This document shows positions 54,619 through 62,457 of a stretch of 64,000 bases of DNA, piece after piece. A program made the position numbers and the translations under genes. The notes under the pieces are model-generated. The model did no database searches and was not told where the DNA came from. It saw only the letters and a list, made by a program, of their open reading frames with translations. Positions within the stretch are counted from its first letter, which is position 1; every line of letters begins with the position of its first letter. The DNA is from Akkermansia muciniphila (GTDB lineage: Bacteria; Verrucomicrobiota; Kiritimatiellia; RFP12; JAAYNR01): positions 36,141 through 100,140 of the forward strand of contig CAMBQN010000009.1 of assembly GCA_945870025.1 (NCBI GenBank). The letters run 5' to 3'.

Positions 54619-55166
54619 GCACCCTCCTTGCGGCGGACCTGGCGGGCCAGCTTTTTGACGGCGGTGTGGAGCAGGGCGCCGACGGTGCCGCGGGGGCGGT
54701 TCACGATCGCGGCGATCTCGTCATAGCTCATGTTCTGCTGCAGGCGCAGGAGAATGACCTGGCGCTCGGACGGGTCAAGCGCGTCGAGGCATCCGAGAAC
54801 CAGGGCGCGGCGGTCGTCGTCGTTCACTGCGTCGGTGTGGATTCCGCCGTTGAGGATTTCGGCCTCGGCCGCCCCGCAGGTATGGAGTCGATTGCGGCGC
54901 GCCTCGCTGCGGATGAGGTCCACCGCCTCATTGTGGGCGACGCGGAAGAGCCACGGCTTGAGATCCCCGCCAGCTTCCTGCCGGGGGCTCCAGTTGCTGC
55001 AGAGTTTGATGAACACCGTTTGCACGACATCCTGGGCAAGTGTGGCATTGCGCAACAACCGGGAGGTGTAGCGCAACAAGGGCTGCTGGTAGTCCCGGAC
55101 GACGGCGGCGATGCGTTGCTGCCGCAGGTCCGGGGCCGGTTCTGTTAAATCCGTTGGGGGAGGCAT
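54615..55166 (-). CDS. ECF RNA polymerase sigma factor
   Basis: A 183-residue sigma-70 family protein with region 2 (about 25-95: LLRYTSRLLRNATLAQDVVQTVFIKL, PWLFRVAHNEAVDLIRS) and region 4 (about 125-175: LDPSERQVILLRLQQNMSYDEIAAIV, RGTVGALLHTAVKKL). Region 3 is absent, as in ECF types. The second ATG was chosen since GAGGA is spaced six bases from it and only one from the first. It is coupled by ATGA to the anti-sigma fusion. Confidence 0.92.
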   Translation of the reverse strand: MPPPTDLTEPAPDLRQQRIAAVVRDYQQPLLRYTSRLLRNATLAQDVVQTVFIKLCSNWSPRQEAGGDLKPWLFRVAHNEAVDLIRSEARRNRLHTCGAAEAEILNGGIHTDAVNDDDRRALVLGCLDALDPSERQVILLRLQQNMSYDEIAAIVNRPRGTVGALLHTAVKKLARQVRRKEGA

Positions 55167-55322
55167 ATGCATTCCTCTACGGGTCGTTACACACCTGATA
55201 CGTCCCTCGCGTCCAGCGTATTGGACATTTTTTTAATCTTTTGCGTTCATGCCTCAAGATGTGCTGCAATGAACGGCGACGAACAGAACAATACGCTCAA
55301 ATGAAAGGGAGATCAATTGATT

Positions 55323-55351
55323 TTGCTGATTGCGGCTGAAAATGGTAATCT
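55323..55351 (+). promoter_or_regulatory. Candidate promoter of rubrerythrin
   Basis: TTGCTG and TAATCT are 17 bases apart, about 70 bases before the rubrerythrin ATG in the gap from the divergent sigma gene. The rest of that 256-base gap shows no gene. Confidence 0.4.
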
Positions 55352-55422
55352 ATCGCCGTTCGTCTCGCCCGTCAGTCCGGGTGGAATGAGAGAGGGACGA
55401 ATGTTCAAAAAGGAGTTCAACC

Positions 55423-55998
55423 ATGGCAAGCATCAAGGGATCGAAGACGGAGATCAATTTGCTGACCAGTTTTGCGGGCGAGTCGCAGGCACGGATGCGC
55501 TACACGTTCTTTTCGAGCGCGGCCCGAAAAGAGGGTTTTATATCCATTGCCAAGCTCTTCTTGGAGACGGCTGAGCAGGAGAAGGAACACGCCAAGCGGA
55601 TGTTTACGTTTCTCGAGGGCGGCATGGTTGAAATCAAAGCGGCGTATCCGGCCGGGGTGATCGGCAAGACGCTCGACAATCTTCAGGCCGCTGCGGCGGG
55701 TGAGCATGAGGAGTGGTCGTTGCTCTATCCCGGGTTCGCCCAGGTCGCCCGCGCAGAGGGTTTTGTGGACGTGGCCACGATGTATGAAAAGATCGCGATT
55801 GCCGAGCAGTACCATGAGAAGCGCTACCGTGCGCTGGCGGCCAACATTGCGGCCGGTCGGGTGTGCGTCCGACCGACGGCAGTGACGTGGTATTGCACCA
55901 ATTGCGGCTACATCCACGAGGGGACGTCCGCTCCCAAGCGGTGTCCGGCCTGCCTCCATCCGGTCGACTACTTCGAACTGCTCGCCGAGCCGTTCTGA
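55423..55998 (+). CDS. rbr: Rubrerythrin
   Basis: A 191-residue peroxide-scavenging protein of anaerobes. The N-terminal four-helix diiron domain has the two carboxylate/His sets (SFAGESQARMRY, AEQEKEHAKRM, AAAGEHEEW, AIAEQYHEKRY). The C-terminal rubredoxin domain has YCTNCGYIHEG and CPACLHP. It reduces hydrogen peroxide with electrons from rubredoxin-type donors. The ribosome-binding site AAAGGAG precedes the ATG. A glutamine amidotransferase gene follows after 22 bases. Confidence 0.95.
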   Translation: MASIKGSKTEINLLTSFAGESQARMRYTFFSSAARKEGFISIAKLFLETAEQEKEHAKRMFTFLEGGMVEIKAAYPAGVIGKTLDNLQAAAAGEHEEWSLLYPGFAQVARAEGFVDVATMYEKIAIAEQYHEKRYRALAANIAAGRVCVRPTAVTWYCTNCGYIHEGTSAPKRCPACLHPVDYFELLAEPF

Positions 55999-56020
55999 AC
56001 GGCCGGAAGAGGCTCCGCGC

Positions 56021-56728
56021 ATGAACATCCTGATCCTGGATTATTCGGTGGACCGCACGGAAACAGCGGCAATCCGGCGCTGGCTACCGCAACGGGCGGC
56101 CGTCACGTCCTGCTTTGTTGACGCGGACTTCAGTCTTCCTGATGGCGCGGATCTGGCCGGTTTCACTCACATTCTGCACTCCGGATCGGCGCTGTCGATT
56201 CTGGATGCGGCACCCTTTGAGGAGATGATCGCGGCTCTGATACGGGACGCCTGCGTCCGCGGAATTGCTCAGATGGGAATCTGTTACGGCCATCAACTGC
56301 TGTGCAAGACGTTGGCGGGACGGGATGCAGTGCGGGCCTCGCCCAAGGGATTGGAGGCCGGGTGGTGCGAGGTGGATTTTTCCGATTCGGGCCGGGCGTG
56401 GCTCAGTGTGGCGCGCCGGGAGCGCGTGTGGCAGCACCACTTCGACGAGGTGACCCGTGTGCCCCCCGGAGCGGAGGTGATTGCCACGAATTCACATACT
56501 GAAATACAAGCCTTCATCGATCAGGAGCGGCGGCTGCTGGGCGTGCAGTTCCATCCCGAATTTGACAAGGAAGAGGGAAATCAGATTTTTTCCGGCTTGT
56601 CCAACGAGTTGCGGACCCATGGATATCAACCCGAAGGGGTGATCACAGGCGGCCCGTCGATTGATGCGGGGACAATCTTTTTTGATTTCTTTTTGCGGAC
56701 ATTCAAATCGTCCAGCTCTGCCAAGTAG
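56021..56728 (+). CDS. Class I glutamine amidotransferase-like protein
   Basis: A 235-residue protein with the GATase1 triad: nucleophile Cys88 in GICYGHQLL, and His178/Glu180 in GVQFHPEFD. It resembles stand-alone GMP-synthase-like amidotransferases that release ammonia or act as gamma-glutamyl hydrolases. No synthetase partner is adjacent. Its position after rubrerythrin suggests a shared transcript, but no joint function is known to me. Confidence 0.85.
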   Translation: MNILILDYSVDRTETAAIRRWLPQRAAVTSCFVDADFSLPDGADLAGFTHILHSGSALSILDAAPFEEMIAALIRDACVRGIAQMGICYGHQLLCKTLAGRDAVRASPKGLEAGWCEVDFSDSGRAWLSVARRERVWQHHFDEVTRVPPGAEVIATNSHTEIQAFIDQERRLLGVQFHPEFDKEEGNQIFSGLSNELRTHGYQPEGVITGGPSIDAGTIFFDFFLRTFKSSSSAK

Positions 56729-56776
56729 ACGAGCGTCAATGCAGCGGGACGCGCGCAGTTCAGCCCGTTCAGGCGG

Positions 56777-56802
56777 TTCTCACACTTTCGAAAGTGTGAG
56801 AA
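56777..56802. repeat. Perfect 26-bp palindrome, first copy
   Basis: TTCTCACACTTTC joined directly to its inverse. The repeat extends to the right by about 14 bases (GAAT, then TGGCGTT), which are shared with the second copy. It lies between convergent genes and can form a long stem with no loop. Confidence 0.9.
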
Positions 56803-56862
56803 TAGAAGATGGCGTTTTGTGTAGAAATAAATGGAATAGAGAAGTTTAACCCGGTCCGCCTG

Positions 56863-56888
56863 TTCTCACACTTTCGAAAGTGTGGGAA
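56863..56888. repeat. 26-bp palindrome, second copy
   Basis: The same sequence with one changed base (GTGTGGGAA), in the same orientation 86 bases after the first copy. It is close to the M3 peptidase 3' end and may act as its terminator. Confidence 0.88.
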
Positions 56889-56912
56889 TTGTAAATGACG
56901 TTGGTTGGCGTA

Positions 56913-58973
56913 TTACCGGAGACCCGCGTGCCGCAGGAGCGGCTCGATTGCGGGGGGGCGGCCGCGGAAGGTCTGGAAGACTTCCATCGGATGGACGCTG
57001 CCGCCGAGCGCGAGGAAGGTATCGCGGAAGCGCCGACCGGTGGCTCGGATGGCGTCGTCGTTGTCGAGACCGGCCTCTTCAAATGCGGCGAAAGCGTCGG
57101 CGGCGAGCACCTCGGCCCATTTGTAGCTGTAGTAGCCGGCTGCGTAGCCGCCTGCGAAGATGTGCGAGAAGGAGCAGAGCAGGCGGTCTTCGGGAAGGAG
57201 CGGGGCGGGGAGGAACCGGGCGGCGATAGCGCGTTTGACGGCGTCGGCGTCGGCCGCACCGGGCCGCGGGTACCGGGCGTGCAGATCCATGTCGGTCGCG
57301 CCGAGATAAAGCTGGCGGAGCATTCCCGATGCGGCCATGACGTTCTTGGCGGCGATGATGGCGTCGAAGAGCGAATCGGGTATCGTGGTGCCGGTCTCGA
57401 TATGACGCGATAGGGACGTGAGTGTGGCGCGGTCGTAGCACCAATTCTCCATGAACTGGCTGGCGATCTCCACGGCATCCCATTCGACGGTGTTGATCCC
57501 CGAGGCTTCGGGCTCGTCAATGGTGGTCAGCATGTGCTGGAGGGCGTGGCCGAATTCGTGGAAGAGGGTCTGCACTTCGGTCAGGCGCATGAGCGAGGGG
57601 CGCCCGTCGGCGGGAGGCGTCTGATTGCAGACGATGAGCGCAAGCGGATGGCGCAGATCGCCGTCGGGAAGACGGGCGCGGGTGTGGAAGTCGTTCATCC
57701 AGGCGCCGGATCGCTTGCTCGCCGGACGCGAGTAGGGGTCGACGTAAAACCAGGCGCGCGGGGTGCCGTCGGCGTCTTCCACCCGGAACAGACGGACGTC
57801 GGGATGCCAGACCGGCGCGTCGCCGTCGGCTGAAACGATGCGAATGTCGAAGAGGCGCTGGGCGAGGGCGAAGAGGCCATCAAGCACGAGTGGAAATTGA
57901 AAATAGGCGCGCAACTCCTCGTCGCTGTAACGGTAGCGCGCCTCGATGAGCCTTTCGACCCAGAAGGCCCGATCCCAAGGACGGAGTTCGGTATCGGTGA
58001 AGCCGTGTTCTCTAGCGAAGTCGAGCAGCAGGGCGGTCTCGCGCGCGGCGGCGTTACGCGCGGCGTCGGTCAGCTGCGCGGTCAGGGCGTCAACCGCCTC
58101 GACCGTGCCAGCCATCTTGTTGGCGAGGCTGATCGCGGCGAAGTGGGGGTAGCCGAGGAGCGAGGCCTTTTCGCATCGGAGGGCGAGAATCTGTTCGACG
58201 CGGGCGGTGTTGTCGCAGGGGGCGGACGACGCCTTGGCGGCCATGGCGCGGCAGAGCGTTTCGCGATGACTGCGATCACGGGCGTGCATGAGGAATGGAG
58301 CGGAGACGGCGGCATCCAGGGTGATTCGCCACGGCCCGGCTTCGGGGGTGGCTGAAGGCTCGCCGGCTTCGCGCGCGGCTTGGGCGGCCAGAGATCGGAC
58401 CGTCGGGGGAAGTCCGGCCATGCCGTCAGCATCGCGAATCCAGAGGCTGTAGGACTTGATGGCGTCGAGGACGGCGTTGGTGAAGGCGTTGCTGGCTTCG
58501 GCCAGGTCGCGCTGGATGGCGTTGAAACGGTCGCGGGCTTCGCCGTCGAGACCGACACCGGCTTGCTCGGCGGCGCGGATAGCGGCGTCAAGGACGCGGC
58601 GCTGGGTGGGGTCGGGAGCGCCTGTGGAACGGATGGAGAGAAAGCCCTCGTAGAAGCGCCTGCTCTGGGCGATGCGAAGGGAAAAGGCGACGACTTCGGG
58701 CTGAAGGGTCTGCTGGGCTTCGCGCCAAGCGTCGCTGTTCATCACGCTGAGGAGGTGGTTCACAATGCCCCAGGCGTCATGAATCGGTTCGCACAGGCGG
58801 CAGAGCGGCGCCATCAGGCCGTCCCACGTCGGGGTGAAAGAGGCCTCCAGCGCGTCCGCAGCAGTGGTGGCGGCGGCGATGGCGGCGCGAACCGCAGGGA
58901 CGGCGTGCTCGGGCGCGATGCGGTCAAAAGAGGGAAAGAAAGCGCAAGAGGCGAGGGGGTTTGCAGGGGTCAT
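56913..58973 (-). CDS. M3-family oligopeptidase (PrlC/OpdA-like)
   Basis: A 686-residue zinc peptidase that cleaves short peptides in the cytoplasm. The metal site is HEFGH with His472, Glu473 and His476, and a second glutamate lies downstream in the EWDAVEIASQFMENW segment. The C-terminal YYSYKWAEVLAADAFAAFEE is typical of the PrlC branch. No signal peptide is present. The ATG overlaps the nrnA stop as ATGA, so the upstream 10-codon extension was rejected. Confidence 0.93.
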   Translation of the reverse strand: MTPANPLASCAFFPSFDRIAPEHAVPAVRAAIAAATTAADALEASFTPTWDGLMAPLCRLCEPIHDAWGIVNHLLSVMNSDAWREAQQTLQPEVVAFSLRIAQSRRFYEGFLSIRSTGAPDPTQRRVLDAAIRAAEQAGVGLDGEARDRFNAIQRDLAEASNAFTNAVLDAIKSYSLWIRDADGMAGLPPTVRSLAAQAAREAGEPSATPEAGPWRITLDAAVSAPFLMHARDRSHRETLCRAMAAKASSAPCDNTARVEQILALRCEKASLLGYPHFAAISLANKMAGTVEAVDALTAQLTDAARNAAARETALLLDFAREHGFTDTELRPWDRAFWVERLIEARYRYSDEELRAYFQFPLVLDGLFALAQRLFDIRIVSADGDAPVWHPDVRLFRVEDADGTPRAWFYVDPYSRPASKRSGAWMNDFHTRARLPDGDLRHPLALIVCNQTPPADGRPSLMRLTEVQTLFHEFGHALQHMLTTIDEPEASGINTVEWDAVEIASQFMENWCYDRATLTSLSRHIETGTTIPDSLFDAIIAAKNVMAASGMLRQLYLGATDMDLHARYPRPGAADADAVKRAIAARFLPAPLLPEDRLLCSFSHIFAGGYAAGYYSYKWAEVLAADAFAAFEEAGLDNDDAIRATGRRFRDTFLALGGSVHPMEVFQTFRGRPPAIEPLLRHAGLR

Positions 58974-59989
58974 GCGGGCTCCGGCGGGCAGGTGGAGAGC
59001 CATTCGTCAACGGCGGCTTGGACGCAGGTGATCGCTTCGGCGAGGGGGGCGTGGATGGTGCATCCCGCAGCGCGCGCATGGCCGCCGCCGCCGAAGCGCT
59101 GGGCGAGCGCGGTTGCCTCGATCGGACCGCGGGTGCGGATGCTCAGGCGGGTGACTTTTTCGTCGGGGTTGCCCTCGTAAAAAAAGAGGGCGACGCGGCT
59201 GCCGGCGAGGGAGCGGGGAATTTCAATGACGTCCTCGGCGTCGGCCTTGACGCACCCGGTTTCGGAGAAGTCGCGGTCGGTCAGCGAGATCACGGCGACG
59301 TCGCCGCCGCGCCAGACGGCGAGGGTGTTGAAGGCGCGGCGCTTGAGTTCAAGCACCTCGCGAGAGAAGAATCCGTACAGCCGGTCGTTAATCCACGCGG
59401 TGCGCACACCGTGCTTCAGCAGGTCGGCACCGCAGCGGAGGGTTGAGGGGCGCGTCTGGTCGTGGGCGAAGCGTCCTGTATCGGTGATGAGTCCCACCCA
59501 GAGCGCCTCGGCGGCGGCGCGGTCCAGGTGCCAGCCGGCGCGTTTGGCCAGTTTCCAGATCATCTCGCTGGTCGAGCTGGCTGCGGCGTCGATCCAGTTC
59601 AGCGTGCCGAAGCGGTCGTTGGTGCGGTGATGGTCGATGTTCAGCAGCGGGAGGTTGCGGGCGAGGGGCTGCAGCGGTTCGGGGATTCGGTCCAGGGCGC
59701 CGCAGTCGAGCACGACCATCAGGTCATACACGCCGGAGGCCGCATCTGCGGGTGAAACGAGCGGGCCGGCGCTTTTGAGAAAACCGGGGCTACCGAGGTG
59801 GGTCGGATCGGCGCAGACCGTGATCCGGTTGCCGCTGCGCGCCAGCAGGCGGCCCAGGGCCACAGCACTGCCCAGCGCGTCGCCGTCAGGGCGCACGTGA
59901 CCAGAGATCAGCAGCGACTCCGCGCCGGATAGGGCGTCCAGCGCGCGGAGGATCGGCGTCTTCTTTTTTAGAGTATCGGTGGCCGACAT
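58970..59989 (-). CDS. nrnA: DHH-family nanoRNase / pAp phosphatase
   Basis: A 339-residue DHH phosphoesterase. The metal motifs are SGHVRPDGDALGSA, VVLDCG and NIDHHRTND, and the C-terminal DHHA1 domain has RFGGGGHARAAG. NrnA proteins degrade 2-5 base RNA pieces and pAp in bacteria lacking Orn. It lies 5 bases after a DnaQ-like exonuclease gene, which suggests a shared nucleic acid turnover role. Confidence 0.93.
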   Translation of the reverse strand: MSATDTLKKKTPILRALDALSGAESLLISGHVRPDGDALGSAVALGRLLARSGNRITVCADPTHLGSPGFLKSAGPLVSPADAASGVYDLMVVLDCGALDRIPEPLQPLARNLPLLNIDHHRTNDRFGTLNWIDAAASSTSEMIWKLAKRAGWHLDRAAAEALWVGLITDTGRFAHDQTRPSTLRCGADLLKHGVRTAWINDRLYGFFSREVLELKRRAFNTLAVWRGGDVAVISLTDRDFSETGCVKADAEDVIEIPRSLAGSRVALFFYEGNPDEKVTRLSIRTRGPIEATALAQRFGGGGHARAAGCTIHAPLAEAITCVQAAVDEWLSTCPPEPA

Positions 59990-59994
59990 GGTGC

Positions 59995-60810
59995 TTATTC
60001 CTCAGGCGGGGGAGGCGCCAGCGTCTTGGGGCGCGGCGGTTCTGGAAGAACGCCGGTGAGGGCGTTTTCGGCAATCGCGCGCGTGTCCATGGGAAAGTCG
60101 CTGCGGACGATCCATTTGAGGAAGCCGGGGTCGTCGCGCATGAGATCCAGAACGCGCGTTCCCTTTTTCTTGCCGAAATTGATGGCGAGCTGGCCGTCGA
60201 TCCAGCGGAAGCGGCCCGCGCGGTCGGCGTTGAAGGGGTCGCGCGGATTCAACATCTGGTCGAGCGTTTCGAGGTCGGTTGGCAGGTCGGGATAGCGCTT
60301 GAACTGGCCGACGACCACATCGATCGTCGCGCGGGTGTCGGCTTCGGCGCCGTGGGCGTCGGTATGCTCCTTGCCGCAATAGAACGCCAGCGCCGCCGCG
60401 AGATTGCGCGGCTCGCGCGTGTGAAAAATCCGCTGGGCGTCGAGCACGCGGCGGGAATCGGCCTCGAAGGCGATGCCGGCGCGGCTAAACTCCTCGCACA
60501 GCATGGGGATGTCGAAGCGGGCGATGTTAAAACCGCCGAGATCGGCGTCGCCGATAAACGCTCGGATGTCGCGGGCGACATCGGCAAAGCGCGGACAATT
60601 TTTGACGATCTCATCCGTGATCCCGTGGATGGCCACAGTCTCGATCGGGATCGGCAGACCCGGGTTGATCAACCAGGTGTGGGCCGATTCGGAACCGTCG
60701 GGGTCGATCTTGATGATCGCGAGTTCGACGATTCGGTCGGCGCGCGGCGTGACGCCGGTGGCCTCCACGTCAAGAAAACACAGGGGTCGATCGAGTTTGA
60801 CAGGAAACAT
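59995..60810 (-). CDS. DnaQ-like DEDDh 3'-5' exonuclease
   Basis: A 271-residue exonuclease. The DEDDh residues are Asp14 and Glu16 in FLDVEATG, Asp100 in GFNIARFD, and His153/Asp158 in HGAEADTRAT. The C-terminal 100 residues (INFGKKKGTRVLDL, DPGFLKWIV, FPMDTRAIAENAL) form an added domain seen in stand-alone DnaQ homologues of this kind. The ATG at MFPVKLDRPL follows AAAAGGA. It is probably a repair or RNA-processing nuclease rather than the polymerase III proofreader. Confidence 0.88.
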   Translation of the reverse strand: MFPVKLDRPLCFLDVEATGVTPRADRIVELAIIKIDPDGSESAHTWLINPGLPIPIETVAIHGITDEIVKNCPRFADVARDIRAFIGDADLGGFNIARFDIPMLCEEFSRAGIAFEADSRRVLDAQRIFHTREPRNLAAALAFYCGKEHTDAHGAEADTRATIDVVVGQFKRYPDLPTDLETLDQMLNPRDPFNADRAGRFRWIDGQLAINFGKKKGTRVLDLMRDDPGFLKWIVRSDFPMDTRAIAENALTGVLPEPPRPKTLAPPPPEE

Positions 60811-60823
60811 GGAAACATCCTTT

Positions 60824-61366
60824 TCAGCCTTTGAAAATGACATATTTGCGCATCGCGTAGTTGATCAGCAGCGCGCTGACGAGGTTGGCCCCGAACGCAT
60901 AAGTGGTTTGCATTCCGTGATGGGAGATCAGAAAGGTCTGGACGGCGGTGCCGATGGCCAGACTGACGCCCGAAGCGCCGAAGAAAAACAGGAATTCCAG
61001 CGCCCAGTGATGCCGTCCGGGCTTGAACACGAACAGACGGTTCAAGAGGTAACAGACGGTGTTGGAGAGGGTGAAGGCGATGGCATTGCAGAAAGCGGCG
61101 TGCCACGTACGCATGGCCTCCGAAACTGCCGGCGCCGTCAGTCCGAGCAGCCGCACGGTGATGTCGTTTTGAGTCAGACAGGGAAACAAAAACCAGCCGC
61201 AAAGAAAAAACGCGGTGATATGTACGCCGGTCGCCATCCCGCCGACGATGCCGTACTTGATGAACTGCACCACGGGGTGTACATCGTGACGCAAAAGCGC
61301 GGAGAGACCGCCGCCGGGTGGAACCCCGTGGGTGCAACGGTCGTGGGATGTCTGGATTTTGCTCAT
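60824..61366 (-). CDS. GtrA-family membrane protein
   Basis: A 180-residue protein with four predicted membrane helices and the GtrA signature QFIKYGIVGG, then NAIAFTLSNTVCYLLNRLFVF and NYAMRKYVIF. GtrA proteins are proposed to flip lipid-linked glucose or act with polysaccharide enzymes in the inner membrane. It is 13 bases before the exonuclease gene and may share its transcript. No glycosyltransferase partner is adjacent. Confidence 0.85.
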   Translation of the reverse strand: MSKIQTSHDRCTHGVPPGGGLSALLRHDVHPVVQFIKYGIVGGMATGVHITAFFLCGWFLFPCLTQNDITVRLLGLTAPAVSEAMRTWHAAFCNAIAFTLSNTVCYLLNRLFVFKPGRHHWALEFLFFFGASGVSLAIGTAVQTFLISHHGMQTTYAFGANLVSALLINYAMRKYVIFKG

Positions 61367-61467
61367 GTGGACCCACCTTATAGCACATCTGCGGCTCGCG
61401 TGAAAGGATGAAGAGCATGCTGCGAATAGTGAGGGCGCATGGCAGTTCTGATGAGGTCGTTGATTCG

Positions 61468-61827
61468 TAATCCTAATCGTAATCTTGCTTTGATCTCAGA
61501 CACTTTTTCAGCTTGGGCTCCTGAGAGCGGTGTCGCGCGGATTACCGCTGGTTATAGCTTGTCTCCAAAATGGCTGGCGCGGCATCCCCAAGCTCTCCAT
61601 CCCGGCGGCAGCGTCTTGGTGCGGTGGCAAGCGGTATTCCGCGCGACACCGCTTTTCCCGGCTTCGCCACGAATGCAGACCTCTCGCAACGGCGTCGAGA
61701 GCCAGAATAGGCAAAAGTGCCTGAATATGAGATGCGTTTGCCCCGGCATGAGCAGGGAGCCGTCTACGAGTCGAATCGGCGAGGGTTGGGGGATTAAGAT
61801 TACGATTATGATTATGATTAGGATTAT
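61468..61827. repeat. Repeat region bounded by inverted GATTAN hexamer arrays
   Basis: Three TAATCN units (61468-61485) face six GATTAN units (61792-61827) in opposite orientation. Between them are two inverted 24-base arms (61526-61549 and 61630-61653, AGCGGTGTCGCGCGGATTACC and its inverse with two changes). The open frames here change character at these repeats and look non-coding. The wider 61367-62259 gap holds no gene I can support. Confidence 0.7.
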
Positions 61828-62110
61828 GATCGAGGCTGAGCACAACACTCCCGGCATTGGGGTCGGTGAACGACATCGCTATCCGAGCGCGTCACGGTTT
61901 CTCGTTCCGCTGTCTTTCTCATTAGCGGTGCGGCGGGACGCCGCTGTCTGTGGCTGACGATGCGGCAAAAGTCATCGGTGATTGGTGTGGGCGCGCAGCG
62001 CGGGTAGGGCGGCGGCGTCCCCGCCGCGCCGCAGGCCAATGGGTCAGTATGCGTCTAACCTGCGCTCGCCGCAGACCGATGCGATCAGTCGAGGAGGTGT
62101 ACTATTTTCC

Positions 62111-62230
62111 CGGAGAAACCGGGCAGGAAACCGAAAAACCGCAGGAACCCGGGGACAGAAACCGGAGAAACCGGGGAAACCGGGGACAGGCAAACGGAAA
62201 CCCAGAAACAGGGAACAGGCAAACAGAAAC
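62111..62230. repeat. Low-complexity ACCGGGGACAGG/GAAACAGG tract
   Basis: A purine-rich run of related short units (GAAACCGGG, GGGGACAGG, CAGGCAAAC). The unit at 62203-62220 is nearly the same as one at 63400-63420, so the tract brackets the truncated ATPase gene. Confidence 0.8.
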
Positions 62231-62259
62231 ATTGCGGCCTCGAAGAGCGTATCAATCGC

Positions 62260-62457
62260 TCAACTCAACCTAACCGTGGCCCCACGCGTCTTGAAATTCA
62301 AAGAAGCTGCGTATTGACGTAAGAAGCGCACTTTTGCGATTTGAATATCGGTTCCAGCCTTCGGGATTCGGGCGCTGATGACGTGGCAGGATTTACGCTG
62401 CCTAGTCGGATTACGGCTCAATCGTACAAGCGTGTTGGTTAATTTACCCCCGATCAT
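62260..62457 (-). CDS. Possible 65-residue basic protein coupled to the ATPase gene
   Basis: The ATG (MIGGKLTNTLVRLSRN) overlaps the ATPase end by 14 bases, a common coupling layout. The protein is basic (RNPTRQRKSCHVISARIPK) and matches no family I know. It ends 30 bases before the low-complexity repeat tract and may be a cut remnant of a longer partner gene. Confidence 0.35.
   Translation of the reverse strand: MIGGKLTNTLVRLSRNPTRQRKSCHVISARIPKAGTDIQIAKVRFLRQYAASLNFKTRGATVRLS

Noticed and set aside
61439..61957. 172-codon open frame in the repeat region after gtrA
   Set aside because: It is built from hexamer arrays and inverted arms (IMIMIRIMI and similar) and has no family match.
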